Shown here: positions 39,262 through 48,193 of the stretch, one piece after another | How positions within the stretch are numbered: position 1 is the first letter of the stretch | Layout: each line of letters begins with the position of its first letter | Origin: Sphingopyxis sp. OAS728 | GTDB lineage: Bacteria; Pseudomonadota; Alphaproteobacteria; Sphingomonadales; Sphingomonadaceae | Direction of reading: 5' to 3' | Assembly: GCF_014873485.1 (NCBI RefSeq) | Contig: NZ_JADBDT010000001.1 | Coordinates: 1,736,001 to 1,800,000, forward strand | Length of the DNA stretch: 64,000 nt | The notes under the pieces: model-generated | Databases searched by the model: none | Seen by the model: only the letters and a program-made list of their open reading frames with translations | Told to the model about the DNA's origin: nothing | Program-made: the position numbers and the translations under genes

Positions 39262-40260
39262 GTCGAGCTTTTCCTTCAGGAATCGCGCGACGACCTCGTT
39301 CGCCTGATCGCTTTCGGGGATCGCCATATAGGCCCAGAAGGCGTGCGGCAGGCCGTCGAACATCATAAGCCGCACATCGACGCCTTTCTCGTGTAACGCC
39401 CGCGCAAAGATCGATGTCGGGCTCATCAGGAAGTCGCGCGAACTCGTCAGCAGCAAGGTCGGCGGAAAGCCCGACACATCGCCGCGGATCGGCGAGAGGA
39501 TCGGGTCGGTCATCGCCGTTTTTCCTGCATAGGCCGCGACCCAGTCGAAGCCCGGCCCCGGCATCCAGCTTTCGGAATCGCCGCGCACCGACAGGTCGGC
39601 GCTGCCCGACAGGAATCCGAGCGCAGCGGGCATCGGACGGCCGAGGCTCGCAAGCTTCGCCACCAACTGCCCCGACAGGCACGCGCCCGCCGAGGTGCCA
39701 AACACCGCAATCTGGCGTGCCTTCCGGTCCTTTTCGAGCGCCTGGTAGACCGCCAGCGCATCATCGAGTGCGGCGGGATAAGGGTGTTCGGGCGCGAGGC
39801 GGTAGAGCACCGCGACGACCGGAAGGCCGGTGCGCGCCGCGATCGGTATCGTCTCGGTCAGCGAGCCCGAATCGATCGCAAAGCCGCCGCCGTGGAGATT
39901 GAGCAGCACCGGCCCGTCGCCGAGCGCACTCACGCCTTTGGGATAGACGATCCGCACCGGCACGCCGGCAATCGTCGACGCCTCGATACGCACGTCATAA
40001 CGCTTTTGAAGCTCTGTCCCCATCGCCGCCTGCATGGCATCGATGAGCTTGCGGATATCGGCGACCGGCGGCAGCGGATCGGGCATGGCCTGGCTTGCTG
40101 CGGCAGCAGTTGCCGCCTTGCCTTCGGGGCTCACCGTGTCGGGAAGTGGCCAGTTCTGCATATTCAGCGTCGGCGGTGCTTCGGGTGCGGCTTGGCCCGC
40201 TGCCGAGACAGATATGGCGCCGACGAGCAGCGCAGCGAAAATAAGGGCCTTGCGCATCAT
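39247..40260 (-). CDS. exported HSL-family esterase
   Basis: The 337-aa esterase has a signal peptide (MMRKALIFAALLVGAISVSA and AAGQAAP), so it acts in the periplasm. HGGGFAIDSGSLTETIPIAA, the elbow GTSAGA with S190, YRLAPEHPYPAALDDALAVY and LPHAFWAYM match the cytoplasmic paralogue at 33669-34625. Its start overlaps the MFS stop by 4 nt. It could remove acyl groups after outer-membrane import, before the permease carries the deacylated part inside. Confidence 0.9.
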   Translation of the reverse strand: MMRKALIFAALLVGAISVSAAGQAAPEAPPTLNMQNWPLPDTVSPEGKAATAAAASQAMPDPLPPVADIRKLIDAMQAAMGTELQKRYDVRIEASTIAGVPVRIVYPKGVSALGDGPVLLNLHGGGFAIDSGSLTETIPIAARTGLPVVAVLYRLAPEHPYPAALDDALAVYQALEKDRKARQIAVFGTSAGACLSGQLVAKLASLGRPMPAALGFLSGSADLSVRGDSESWMPGPGFDWVAAYAGKTAMTDPILSPIRGDVSGFPPTLLLTSSRDFLMSPTSIFARALHEKGVDVRLMMFDGLPHAFWAYMAIPESDQANEVVARFLKEKLDAAGK

Positions 40261-41477
40261 GCCTCCACCCCTGCTTTCGGCGCCTTGTCGGCATTATTTC
40301 CGAAATGGCCCGGCCAGGCGAAGAGTGCCCCGAGCAATGCGAGCGCCGACATGGTGAAATAGGCGATACCGAGGCCATAAGACCAGAGCATGCCCGACCC
40401 CATCGTTGCGACGGCCAGCACCGCACCGAGCAGCACCGCATACATGCCCTGCGCGGTCGCGCTGAGATGCGTCGGCACCCGGTGCGCAATCATCAGCATC
40501 ATGCCGAGGATCGTGCCCGTTGCGGTGATGCCGTTGAGCAATTGCGCGGCGATCAACACCGGCAGTCCCGGACCCGTCGCCATGATCGCCCAGCGCAGTG
40601 CCCCAGCCAACGCCCCGGCACAGACCAGCAAGCGAGGATCACGGTCTCCGAGCAGTTTTGCGCCGAACCAGAAAGCGATGATCTCGGCCGCGACCGCGAG
40701 CGCCTGCAACAGGCCGATCACCGTCGTCGAAATGCCCTGCGCTTCCCACTGGATCGCGCCAAAGCTGGTCAGGACGCCGTGGCTGCCCATGATCAGCGAA
40801 GCTGCGATCATTCCCATGATCAGCGCGCGGTCGCCGAACAGGTCACGCCAGCGGCCGCCCTCCGACGCGTCGGCGGCGCTGAGTTTGCGGTCGTGGGGAA
40901 GACGAAACGCAACCAACGCAGGCGCGAGCAACAGCGTCGCGACCATCAGCGGCAGCATCTTGATCCCCATCACCGAAATCGCCCACCCCGCCGCGGCGTT
41001 CGAGGCGACGACCGCGATCGAACCCCAGACGCGCAGGCGTCCGAAGTCGAGCGACCGGCTGCGCACCGCCATGACCGCATAGGCGTCCGTCAGCACGGGG
41101 ATTTGATCCCAGACGATCGAGAACAGGATGACGATGACAATTCGCCCGGCATGATCGGGCTCGCCCATCAGCACCAGGACGACCGCCGCCGAAGCCAGCG
41201 ACGTATAGGCGATCGCATTGCGCACCCAGCCGCGGCGGCCGACAAACGCCGAAAAAGGCGCGACGGTGAGCAGCCGCAAGATCAGCGGAATCGCAAGCAG
41301 CACGCCGATTTCTTCGGCTGATGCCCCGCTATTCTTCAGCCACAAGGGCAGAAACGCGAAGAAGCCATAATGGATGTAGAGCGCGAGATAGAGCCCCGAA
41401 ACGCCAAGCCCCAGCCGACCGGAATCGCTCGAGCCCAAAGCCTTAGCCGACTCCACGTGCAGATGCGCCGAATCCAT
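40257..41477 (-). CDS. MFS transporter (HcaT/LacY-like, MFS_1-like)
   Basis: The 406-aa permease has about 12 hydrophobic segments and begins GLYLALYIHYGFFAFLPLWL, as in the MFS branch that includes the phenylpropionate permease HcaT and, more distantly, oligosaccharide:H+ symporters. The ATG at 41477 has GGGAGAG upstream; a longer open frame would cross the operator. A LacI-type operator lies 36 nt upstream and the exported esterase follows in the same operon. Substrate may be trehalose or a partly deacylated derivative; this is inferred. Confidence 0.86.
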   Translation of the reverse strand: MDSAHLHVESAKALGSSDSGRLGLGVSGLYLALYIHYGFFAFLPLWLKNSGASAEEIGVLLAIPLILRLLTVAPFSAFVGRRGWVRNAIAYTSLASAAVVLVLMGEPDHAGRIVIVILFSIVWDQIPVLTDAYAVMAVRSRSLDFGRLRVWGSIAVVASNAAAGWAISVMGIKMLPLMVATLLLAPALVAFRLPHDRKLSAADASEGGRWRDLFGDRALIMGMIAASLIMGSHGVLTSFGAIQWEAQGISTTVIGLLQALAVAAEIIAFWFGAKLLGDRDPRLLVCAGALAGALRWAIMATGPGLPVLIAAQLLNGITATGTILGMMLMIAHRVPTHLSATAQGMYAVLLGAVLAVATMGSGMLWSYGLGIAYFTMSALALLGALFAWPGHFGNNADKAPKAGVEA

Positions 41478-41512
41478 ATTTCTCTCCCAATCCGGAAGCG
41501 CATAACGATATT

Positions 41513-41526
41513 TGGTATCGATGTCA
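41513..41526. promoter_or_regulatory. LacI-type operator, site 3 (MFS-esterase promoter)
   Basis: TGGTATCGATGTCA, identical to 28312-28325. Read on the minus strand it overlaps an ATGACA with a TATGCG 17 nt further on, a plausible -35/-10 pair. It joins the MFS-esterase operon to the same regulator although the LacI-type gene is about 11 kb away. Confidence 0.7.
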
Positions 41527-41548
41527 TTTAAATTTCTGTCGGAAGATG

Positions 41549-41680
41549 TCATCGGAATCGAGCGCCCGGCTCGAGCACCGAATGGATCTCGTTGAGGTGC
41601 GTCTCGCCCGTCAGGATGATCACGCCCAGATTGCGCGATCCGACAATCTCGACGCCCGAATGGCGGCTTCGTAGCGGAGA
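41549..41680 (-). other. possible 3' coding remnant without a start
   Basis: Between the M16 protease gene and the MFS promoter the minus strand reads HSGVEIVGSRNLGVIILTG and then ETHLNEIHSVLEPGARFR before a stop at 41549. The composition looks like real protein with sphingomonad codon use, but no start or upstream domain is left. It may be the tail of a deleted gene. I do not recognise the family. Confidence 0.25.
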
Positions 41681-41697
41681 CGAGCGCCTTTGCGGCG

Positions 41698-44418
41698 CTA
41701 CCGCAATTTTCGCCCTTCGGCGTCCCACACCTCGACCGGGCCCAGATTGAGCGCGCGCACCTTTGCCTCGATCTTCGACAGGTCGCCGACGATCACCCAG
41801 CTCATCGCGTCGGGGCGGAGCATTTCATCCGCGGCGCTCGTGATCGCCGCAGGCGTCAGCGCGCCATATTTCGCGGGCAGCGTCGCCAGATAGTCATAGG
41901 GCTTATCGTAGAGCGACACATATTGGAGGTAGCTGACGAACGCCTGGTTCGTCTCGAATTGTCCCGGCAGCGACAGGACATTGCCCTTCACCATCATGTC
42001 GAGTTCGGCCTGCGTTGCGGGCCGCTCCTTGCGTATCGCGCGGATTTCCTTGTTGATTTCGGCCAGAGCTTCCGAGGTCTTGTCGGTCTGCACGCTCGTC
42101 GCCACGCCGAAATTCTGCGGCCCGCGCTGTTCGTTGATGAAGCTGCTGGCACCGTAGGTCCAGCCCTTGTCCTCGCGCAGGTTCATGTTGAGGCGCGCGG
42201 TGAAGCTGCCACCCAGAACGCCGTTCGCGGCGTCATAAACGAAGTTGCGTGGATCGAGGCCGCCCGGCATCAGCTGGCCGACGCGGATGGCCGACTGGAT
42301 GGCGCCGGGCTTGTCCACCAGCACCACGCGGCTTGCACTGGCGAAGGGAATGGCGGGGACCGTCTTGATGCCCTTGGCGGCAGCGGGCGGCGTCCAATTG
42401 CCGAACCCCTTTTCGAGCAGCGCGGTCAGCGCTTCCAGCGTCGTGTCGCCACTCGCATAGATGACCGCATTGTCGGGGCGCACCCAGTTCGCGTGCCAGC
42501 CCGCGACATCGGCGCGAGTAAAGGACTTCAGCGTCTCCGCCCGCCCCGCGAGCTGTGCGCCATAGGGGTGCTCGGCGCCATAGAGGACATTGGTAAAGGT
42601 CCGCTGGGCGATCGCGGTCGGCTCGGCGAGCGACTGCGAAATGCCCGACAGGCTCTGCGTGCGGTCGCGCTCCAGGTCGTCGGCGCGGAAGCCCGGCGTG
42701 CGGATATAGCTTGCCCAAAGCGCGATCGTCGCGGGCAGTTCGCGGCTGAGCGACGAAAGCATGAAGCTGGTCGTGTCGCTGCCCGAGCTTGCATAGAGGC
42801 GTGCGCCGAGCGACGCCTGCTTCTCTTCGAACGCCTGCGCGGTGAGGCCGGCGGGGCCGTCACCCATCATCTGCAGGGCGAAACCGCCGAGTCCCTTCTT
42901 GTCGGCTGCGTCCGCCGCCGTCCCCGCATCGAACACGATCGCCATATCGACCGTCGGCACTTTCTGGCGCGGCGAAAAGACGACGCGAATACCGTTCGAC
43001 AGCCGCGCTTCCTGTGCGACCGGCAAGGTCAGGCCGGGCGACGCGGCGAGCGCCGGCAGCTTGGTGCGGTCGGCGCCGTCGGCGGTCACCGTGTGCGCCG
43101 CATAAGGAAGCACCGTCAGCTTGTGTGCGCCGCGGGTCAGCCAGTTTTTGGCGTCGGCAAGCACTGCGGGGCCCGTGACCGCATCGAAGCGCTTGTTGTC
43201 CTCGGCATATTCGGCCGGATTGTTGGCGAAGATCAGGCCGTCGGCGAGTGCCATTGCGCGGACGTAAACCGATTCCAGCGCGCGGATATTGTTGCCGTAA
43301 TTGGTCACCTTCGCGCGCTTCAACTCGTCAGCATTGGGGCCGGTCGCAAGGAAGCTGTCGAGCGTCTGCTGGATCGCCGCCTCGACGTCCTTCGGATCGA
43401 CACCGGGCTTCAGCCGCGCGTCGATCGAGAAGATGCCCGCAACCGCCATCGGCTGATAATTGACCGATACCGAGGTCGCGAGCGGCCGATCGAGGATCAG
43501 CGCCTTGTAGAGGCGCGACGTCTTGCCGGTGCCCAGCGCGCTGGCGGCGGCGCGCAGCGTCGATGCCTGCGGCGTCCCGCGCCCCGGCACGGCCCAGCTC
43601 CACGACACGGCGGTCTGCGGCACATTGTCGAGCATCGTATCGCGCTTGTCTTCGGAGAGGCTCGGCACCCATGCGGTCGCGCGGCTGACCGGCGGTCCGG
43701 CAGCGACGCTGCCGAAATATTTCTCCGCAAGCGCCCGCGCCTGTTTGGCGTCGACATCGCCCGACAGCGACAGCACCGCGTTGGCGGCACCATAATATTG
43801 GCCGAACCAATCCTTCACATCGGTCAACGATGCGGCGTTGAGATCGTCCATCGATCCGATGATCGAATGATAATAGGGGTGATTGACGGGGAAGAGCGCC
43901 CGCGCGGTGACATCGTCCATTTTTGCGTAGGGCTGGCTTTCGCGCTGGCGTTTCTCGTTCTGGACGACGCCGCGTTGCTCGTCGAGCTTCGCCTGTGTGA
44001 TCGCGCCGAGCAGATGCCCCATGCGGTCCGATTCCATCCACAACGCGCGCTCAAGCCCGCCGGTCGGGACGACTTCATAATAATATGTCTGGTCGAACGA
44101 GGTCGCACCGTTCACCGCCGAAGCGCCGATTTCCTGGAGCGGCGGAAACCATTCATCGTCGCGGTTCTCCGATCCGTTGAACATCAGATGTTCGTAGAGG
44201 TGCGCGAAGCCCGACTTGCCCGCGGGCTCATCGGCCGAGCCGACACGATACCAGACCGCGACCGCGACCTTCGGCGTGCTGCGATCCTCATGGACGACGA
44301 CGCGCAGGCCATTGGGGAGCGCGAACTGTTCGAACGGCAGCACCTCGTCGGCGTGCGCCGGCTGGACGAACGAAAGCGCGGCGGCCGCGGCCGACAGCAA
44401 AAGGCTGGTACGGATCAT
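41698..44418 (-). CDS. exported M16 (insulinase/pitrilysin) zinc metalloprotease
   Basis: The 906-aa protein has a signal peptide (MIRTSLLLSAAAAALSFV, then QPAHA). The N-terminal M16 half carries the inverted zinc motif HLYEH and the distant glutamate in GVVQNEKRQRESQPY. The second half (from about residue 470) repeats the fold without zinc ligands (GLGGFALQMMGDG), the usual clam-shell arrangement. The ATG at 44418 has GGAG 9 nt upstream. It follows the transducing TonB receptor by 81 nt. Known receptor-M16 pairs (FusA/FusC of Pectobacterium) import a protein and cut it in the periplasm, which suggests the same here. Confidence 0.92.
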   Translation of the reverse strand: MIRTSLLLSAAAAALSFVQPAHADEVLPFEQFALPNGLRVVVHEDRSTPKVAVAVWYRVGSADEPAGKSGFAHLYEHLMFNGSENRDDEWFPPLQEIGASAVNGATSFDQTYYYEVVPTGGLERALWMESDRMGHLLGAITQAKLDEQRGVVQNEKRQRESQPYAKMDDVTARALFPVNHPYYHSIIGSMDDLNAASLTDVKDWFGQYYGAANAVLSLSGDVDAKQARALAEKYFGSVAAGPPVSRATAWVPSLSEDKRDTMLDNVPQTAVSWSWAVPGRGTPQASTLRAAASALGTGKTSRLYKALILDRPLATSVSVNYQPMAVAGIFSIDARLKPGVDPKDVEAAIQQTLDSFLATGPNADELKRAKVTNYGNNIRALESVYVRAMALADGLIFANNPAEYAEDNKRFDAVTGPAVLADAKNWLTRGAHKLTVLPYAAHTVTADGADRTKLPALAASPGLTLPVAQEARLSNGIRVVFSPRQKVPTVDMAIVFDAGTAADAADKKGLGGFALQMMGDGPAGLTAQAFEEKQASLGARLYASSGSDTTSFMLSSLSRELPATIALWASYIRTPGFRADDLERDRTQSLSGISQSLAEPTAIAQRTFTNVLYGAEHPYGAQLAGRAETLKSFTRADVAGWHANWVRPDNAVIYASGDTTLEALTALLEKGFGNWTPPAAAKGIKTVPAIPFASASRVVLVDKPGAIQSAIRVGQLMPGGLDPRNFVYDAANGVLGGSFTARLNMNLREDKGWTYGASSFINEQRGPQNFGVATSVQTDKTSEALAEINKEIRAIRKERPATQAELDMMVKGNVLSLPGQFETNQAFVSYLQYVSLYDKPYDYLATLPAKYGALTPAAITSAADEMLRPDAMSWVIVGDLSKIEAKVRALNLGPVEVWDAEGRKLR

Positions 44419-44499
44419 GAGGCGAAGCTCCAATTGCATATTCGGGGGAAGTCCGGCCGGTTGCCCGGGACAAAAGCAACCGGCCGGAAGGGGAAATAA

Positions 44500-47400
44500 T
44501 CAGAAGGTAACGGCGACACCCGCCTTGATCCGGCGGCCACCGAGATAGGTGGCACCGCTGTAGAAACGCGGCGTGTCGCCCCCGCCGCCGACCGAATTGA
44601 GCAGGTCGGGGCTGTTGGTGCCCTTCAGCAGATCCTCGCCTTCGACATAGAGGCGCAGCTTGCCGAAGCTCGGCTGCATCCAATATTCGAAGCGGAAGTC
44701 GAGCGTGCGGACCCCCTCGCGATAGACCGACAAACCGCGCGGATAGAAATTGTCGAGCGTGCGCGACTGGAAACCATAGGCCAGCGTCGCGTCGATCCCA
44801 TATTTGTTATAGGTCAGCGCGACGGTGCCCGAATGTTTCGGCTGGTTGTTGAACGGGATGCCGGAGAATTCGAAAACCTCCTGCCCGCCCGCGCCATAGG
44901 CCCAGTTGTAAATCTGCGAGCGCTTACTCTTCGTGAAGGTGTAATTGGCATAGATGCCGAGGCCCGCGAGCGCGCCGGGCAGGAAGTTGAAGCGCCGCTC
45001 GGCCTGCGCCTCGACGCCCCAGATCGTCGCCATCTTGTCGCTGTTCGAGGGGGTCGAGCCGGTGATGAAGTAATTTTCGGGATGCGCCGGATCGAAATAG
45101 GGCGCGCCCTGGAAATAGATATGATCGGGGAGCGGCACCGCGGCGAGCTGGGCGGGCCCGTTCGTCGCATTGGCTTGCAGCAGATTCTTGATCCGCTTGT
45201 AGAAACCCGACAGCTTCAGAAGGCCGATGTCCTGGTCATAATATTCGACGCTGAGGTCGAAATTATGCGTCATCGCGGGCTTGAGGTCGGGGTTGCCGGT
45301 ATTGATCGTCAGCACCGGTTTTAGCCCGTCGGGCCCGGGGATCGGGATGTTGATAAAGCTGATCCGCGTCTGCGCCGACAGCTGGCTGATCTGCGGCCGC
45401 GCAACCGACAGGAAATAACCGCCACGGAAGATCAGATTGTCACTCTGGCGATAGTTGAACAGGATGCGCGGCAGCCAGTCGGTCGCGGTCGCCTTCTGGC
45501 TCGCGAGCTGCGTAAAATCATTCTGGAATTTGAGGTCGATGCCGAAGCCTCCGCCATTCGACGGATCGATCGGCCCGATATAGGTCGGAAAGATCAGGTT
45601 GGAGGCTTCGAGCCGCGTCCGGTTGAGGCGCACCCCGCCGATCACCTCGAGCTTGCCGAAGTCGAAGCGCGACTGGACATAACCCGCAAGATTCTGTTCG
45701 AGCGTCCGTTCGCGGTTGATGTCGTCGGGCAGCGCGATCGGGGTCAGCAGGAGGCCGCTCGTGCCGCCGACATAATCGTCCACATTGTCGACAAAGTCCC
45801 GCAGCGATTCCTCGCTGATCACGACGAAGCGCGACCCGGTAATGCCGATGCGCGAGAGGTCGTTGGGAACGAGATCGAGCGGCAGCGCGCTGATCGGGAC
45901 ATTGCCGCCGAATTGCGAGCGCGTGAGCCGGCTCTGGAACTTCACCCGTTCGAACTGCACGCCCGCTTCGATATAGGTCAGCGGGCCCCATCCGGCATTG
46001 AACTTCGCGCTATATTCGCCCGTGTAACGGTCGTTCCGGCCGCGCGTCGCGTCGATCTGGCCGCTTGCCGCGTCGATCGTGAAATTGGAGGTGTCGTTGA
46101 CGAAATCCCATCCGGCCTCGGTCAACAGCGGCAATTGCAACCCCTTGCCGCCGCGCGGACCGAAGGGTGTCACGATATAGCCGAGCGTCGCGTCGGTCGC
46201 GGCGGGCAGGAAATATTCGGCGCGCGCATCGGCGGCGGGCATACGGAGCTGCAATCCGAAATTCGACGGATGCCGCTCGCTGCCATGGGCATAGCCGACC
46301 AGATATTTGAATTCGAACCGCCCCGCCTTGGTGCTGCCGCCGAGGCTGTAGGTGTCGGTGATGTTGCGAGCATTGCGGTCGTACACATAATTTTGCGTGT
46401 GCTGGAGCGCTTCGTTGCCCGGCGCCAGGTCGACCATCAGCGCGGTGCGATTGCCGCTTGTCGGCGTGGCGACATAGTCGATGTCGACGCCGAAGCTCTC
46501 GTTAAGCTGGACCGTCGTCCGCCGCGCTTCGCTATGCTGAAAGTCGAATTTCAGATTGCTGTGGTCGCCGACCTTCCACTCGGCCGAAAGCGTCGCCGCG
46601 ACATTCTCGTTCTCGACATGGTTGAAGGTCGTGCCGAGGCTGAGCGGAAAGGCGCGTGTCGCATCGGGCAAGAAGGGAAAGATCGAAAGCGGGTGCACCG
46701 CGTCATATTGTTCGAGCGTCGGATTGCCGTCGGCGTCGGGCGGCAGGAATTCGCCATAGCGGAGATTATGGCCATAGCTGATCGAACGGTTGCTCGACTT
46801 GCGATACTGGACCGAGGCGCTGAGGCCGAAATTCTCGTCGGCGCCGAACTTGCCGGCGATCGTCCCGGATACCAGCACATCGTCGCCGAACTTCTTGCCG
46901 GCCTTGCCGCCTTCGACGAGCAGGTTGGCATAGCGACGCGGCCGGTTGAGCGGCGACAGCGTCTCGATCTCGACGAGCCCGCCGGTGCCCGCGCTGTCCT
47001 GGCTGGGCAGCAGGCTCTTGCTGATCGTGATCTTGCTGACCGAATCGGCGAGCATGTTCGACAGGTCGGCGGAGCGGCCGACGCCGTTGCCGACAGGCAG
47101 GTTGAGCCCGTTGAGCTTCACCGCGTTCATGTCGGGGTCGAGCCCGCGGATCATGATATTGGTGCCGTCGCCGGTCAGGCCGTCGCGCTGGAACGACACG
47201 CCCGCGACACGGCGCAACGCTTCAGAAATCGTCGTACCCGTGAAATTGCCGAGATCGTCGACCGACACGACGTCGGAGCTGTTTTCGGCCGTGCGCTGAA
47301 GATTGAGCGCATTGGCGCGGGCGCTACGCGACCCATAGACGACGATTTCGCCGGCGGCATTGCTGCCCTCGTCCATCCAGAATTCGGCGTTCGTCTGCTC

Positions 47401-47961
47401 GCCGCGGGCCACATCGACGCGCGTCGATTGCTCGATGAAACCGAGGAAGGAGACGGTCAGCGTGTAGCTGCCAGTCGGAACGCGTGCGAAGCGGAAGTTG
47501 CCGAGATCGTCGGCGGTTGCGATCTGCCCGGTTTCCTCGATCCGCACGAGTGCGCCGGCGATGTTACGATTGCCGTCCGACTGGGCGACCCGGCCCGAGA
47601 TCGAACCCGCACCTTCGGCGGCCGGCCGTTCGGATGCCGCGGGCGTGGTGCTGCCCGGACGTGTGACCACATAAGACCCGCCCGCGGTTTCGCGAAGGAT
47701 CAGCCCCGACCCCTGCAACAGCGCGCGATAAGCACTGCCCGCGGTATAGCGGCCGCGCAGCGACGGCGCCGTCTTCCCCCGCACCACCGAATTGACGAAG
47801 ACGATATTGGTCCCGGTTTTCGACGCGACATCGCGAAGCGAGCGGCCGAGCGGCTGCTCCGACAGGTCGAGGTCATATTCGGCCTGCGTCCGGGCCGCAG
47901 CACTATTGGAGACGATGGCAATCGTTGCGGCGCAAGCCGCGAGCGTGGCTTTCGAAATCAT
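44500..47961 (-). CDS. TonB-dependent transducer with STN domain and carboxypeptidase-like domain
   Basis: The 1,153-aa outer-membrane receptor has a signal peptide (MISKATLAACAATIAIV and SNSAAA). An STN domain follows (YDLDLSEQPLGRSLRDVASK to YVVTRPG), which in other systems touches FecR and starts signalling. Next come a carboxypeptidase-regulatory-like beta domain (ISGRVAQSDG to STRVDVARG), a plug (QRDGLTGDGTNIMIRGLDPD) and a large barrel ending in KAGVAVTF. AAGGGGG precedes the ATG at 47961. The size and NIMIRGLDPD plug place it with OMP_b-brl_3/oar-like receptors for oligomers or peptides. FecR and ECF sigma genes lie upstream. Confidence 0.92.
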   Translation of the reverse strand: MISKATLAACAATIAIVSNSAAARTQAEYDLDLSEQPLGRSLRDVASKTGTNIVFVNSVVRGKTAPSLRGRYTAGSAYRALLQGSGLILRETAGGSYVVTRPGSTTPAASERPAAEGAGSISGRVAQSDGNRNIAGALVRIEETGQIATADDLGNFRFARVPTGSYTLTVSFLGFIEQSTRVDVARGEQTNAEFWMDEGSNAAGEIVVYGSRSARANALNLQRTAENSSDVVSVDDLGNFTGTTISEALRRVAGVSFQRDGLTGDGTNIMIRGLDPDMNAVKLNGLNLPVGNGVGRSADLSNMLADSVSKITISKSLLPSQDSAGTGGLVEIETLSPLNRPRRYANLLVEGGKAGKKFGDDVLVSGTIAGKFGADENFGLSASVQYRKSSNRSISYGHNLRYGEFLPPDADGNPTLEQYDAVHPLSIFPFLPDATRAFPLSLGTTFNHVENENVAATLSAEWKVGDHSNLKFDFQHSEARRTTVQLNESFGVDIDYVATPTSGNRTALMVDLAPGNEALQHTQNYVYDRNARNITDTYSLGGSTKAGRFEFKYLVGYAHGSERHPSNFGLQLRMPAADARAEYFLPAATDATLGYIVTPFGPRGGKGLQLPLLTEAGWDFVNDTSNFTIDAASGQIDATRGRNDRYTGEYSAKFNAGWGPLTYIEAGVQFERVKFQSRLTRSQFGGNVPISALPLDLVPNDLSRIGITGSRFVVISEESLRDFVDNVDDYVGGTSGLLLTPIALPDDINRERTLEQNLAGYVQSRFDFGKLEVIGGVRLNRTRLEASNLIFPTYIGPIDPSNGGGFGIDLKFQNDFTQLASQKATATDWLPRILFNYRQSDNLIFRGGYFLSVARPQISQLSAQTRISFINIPIPGPDGLKPVLTINTGNPDLKPAMTHNFDLSVEYYDQDIGLLKLSGFYKRIKNLLQANATNGPAQLAAVPLPDHIYFQGAPYFDPAHPENYFITGSTPSNSDKMATIWGVEAQAERRFNFLPGALAGLGIYANYTFTKSKRSQIYNWAYGAGGQEVFEFSGIPFNNQPKHSGTVALTYNKYGIDATLAYGFQSRTLDNFYPRGLSVYREGVRTLDFRFEYWMQPSFGKLRLYVEGEDLLKGTNSPDLLNSVGGGGDTPRFYSGATYLGGRRIKAGVAVTF

Positions 47962-48193
47962 CAATGGCCCCCTTGTGGACGGGGTGTTGCTTGCGACCCG
48001 CCTCATTCAAGCAGACGCGCGATTGCCCCAAAACCGACATCGGGGTGAAATAAAATTTTCGCGAACGGCATTCAGCGAAATATAATTACCAGTTTCATAG
48101 GTTTAGCGAATGCCGCCGACCTTACGCCGACGGAGGGCGCGCGACCGCGTCGCCCCGCAAGGGCGCAACATTCATCGATGATGGAAATGCGGC

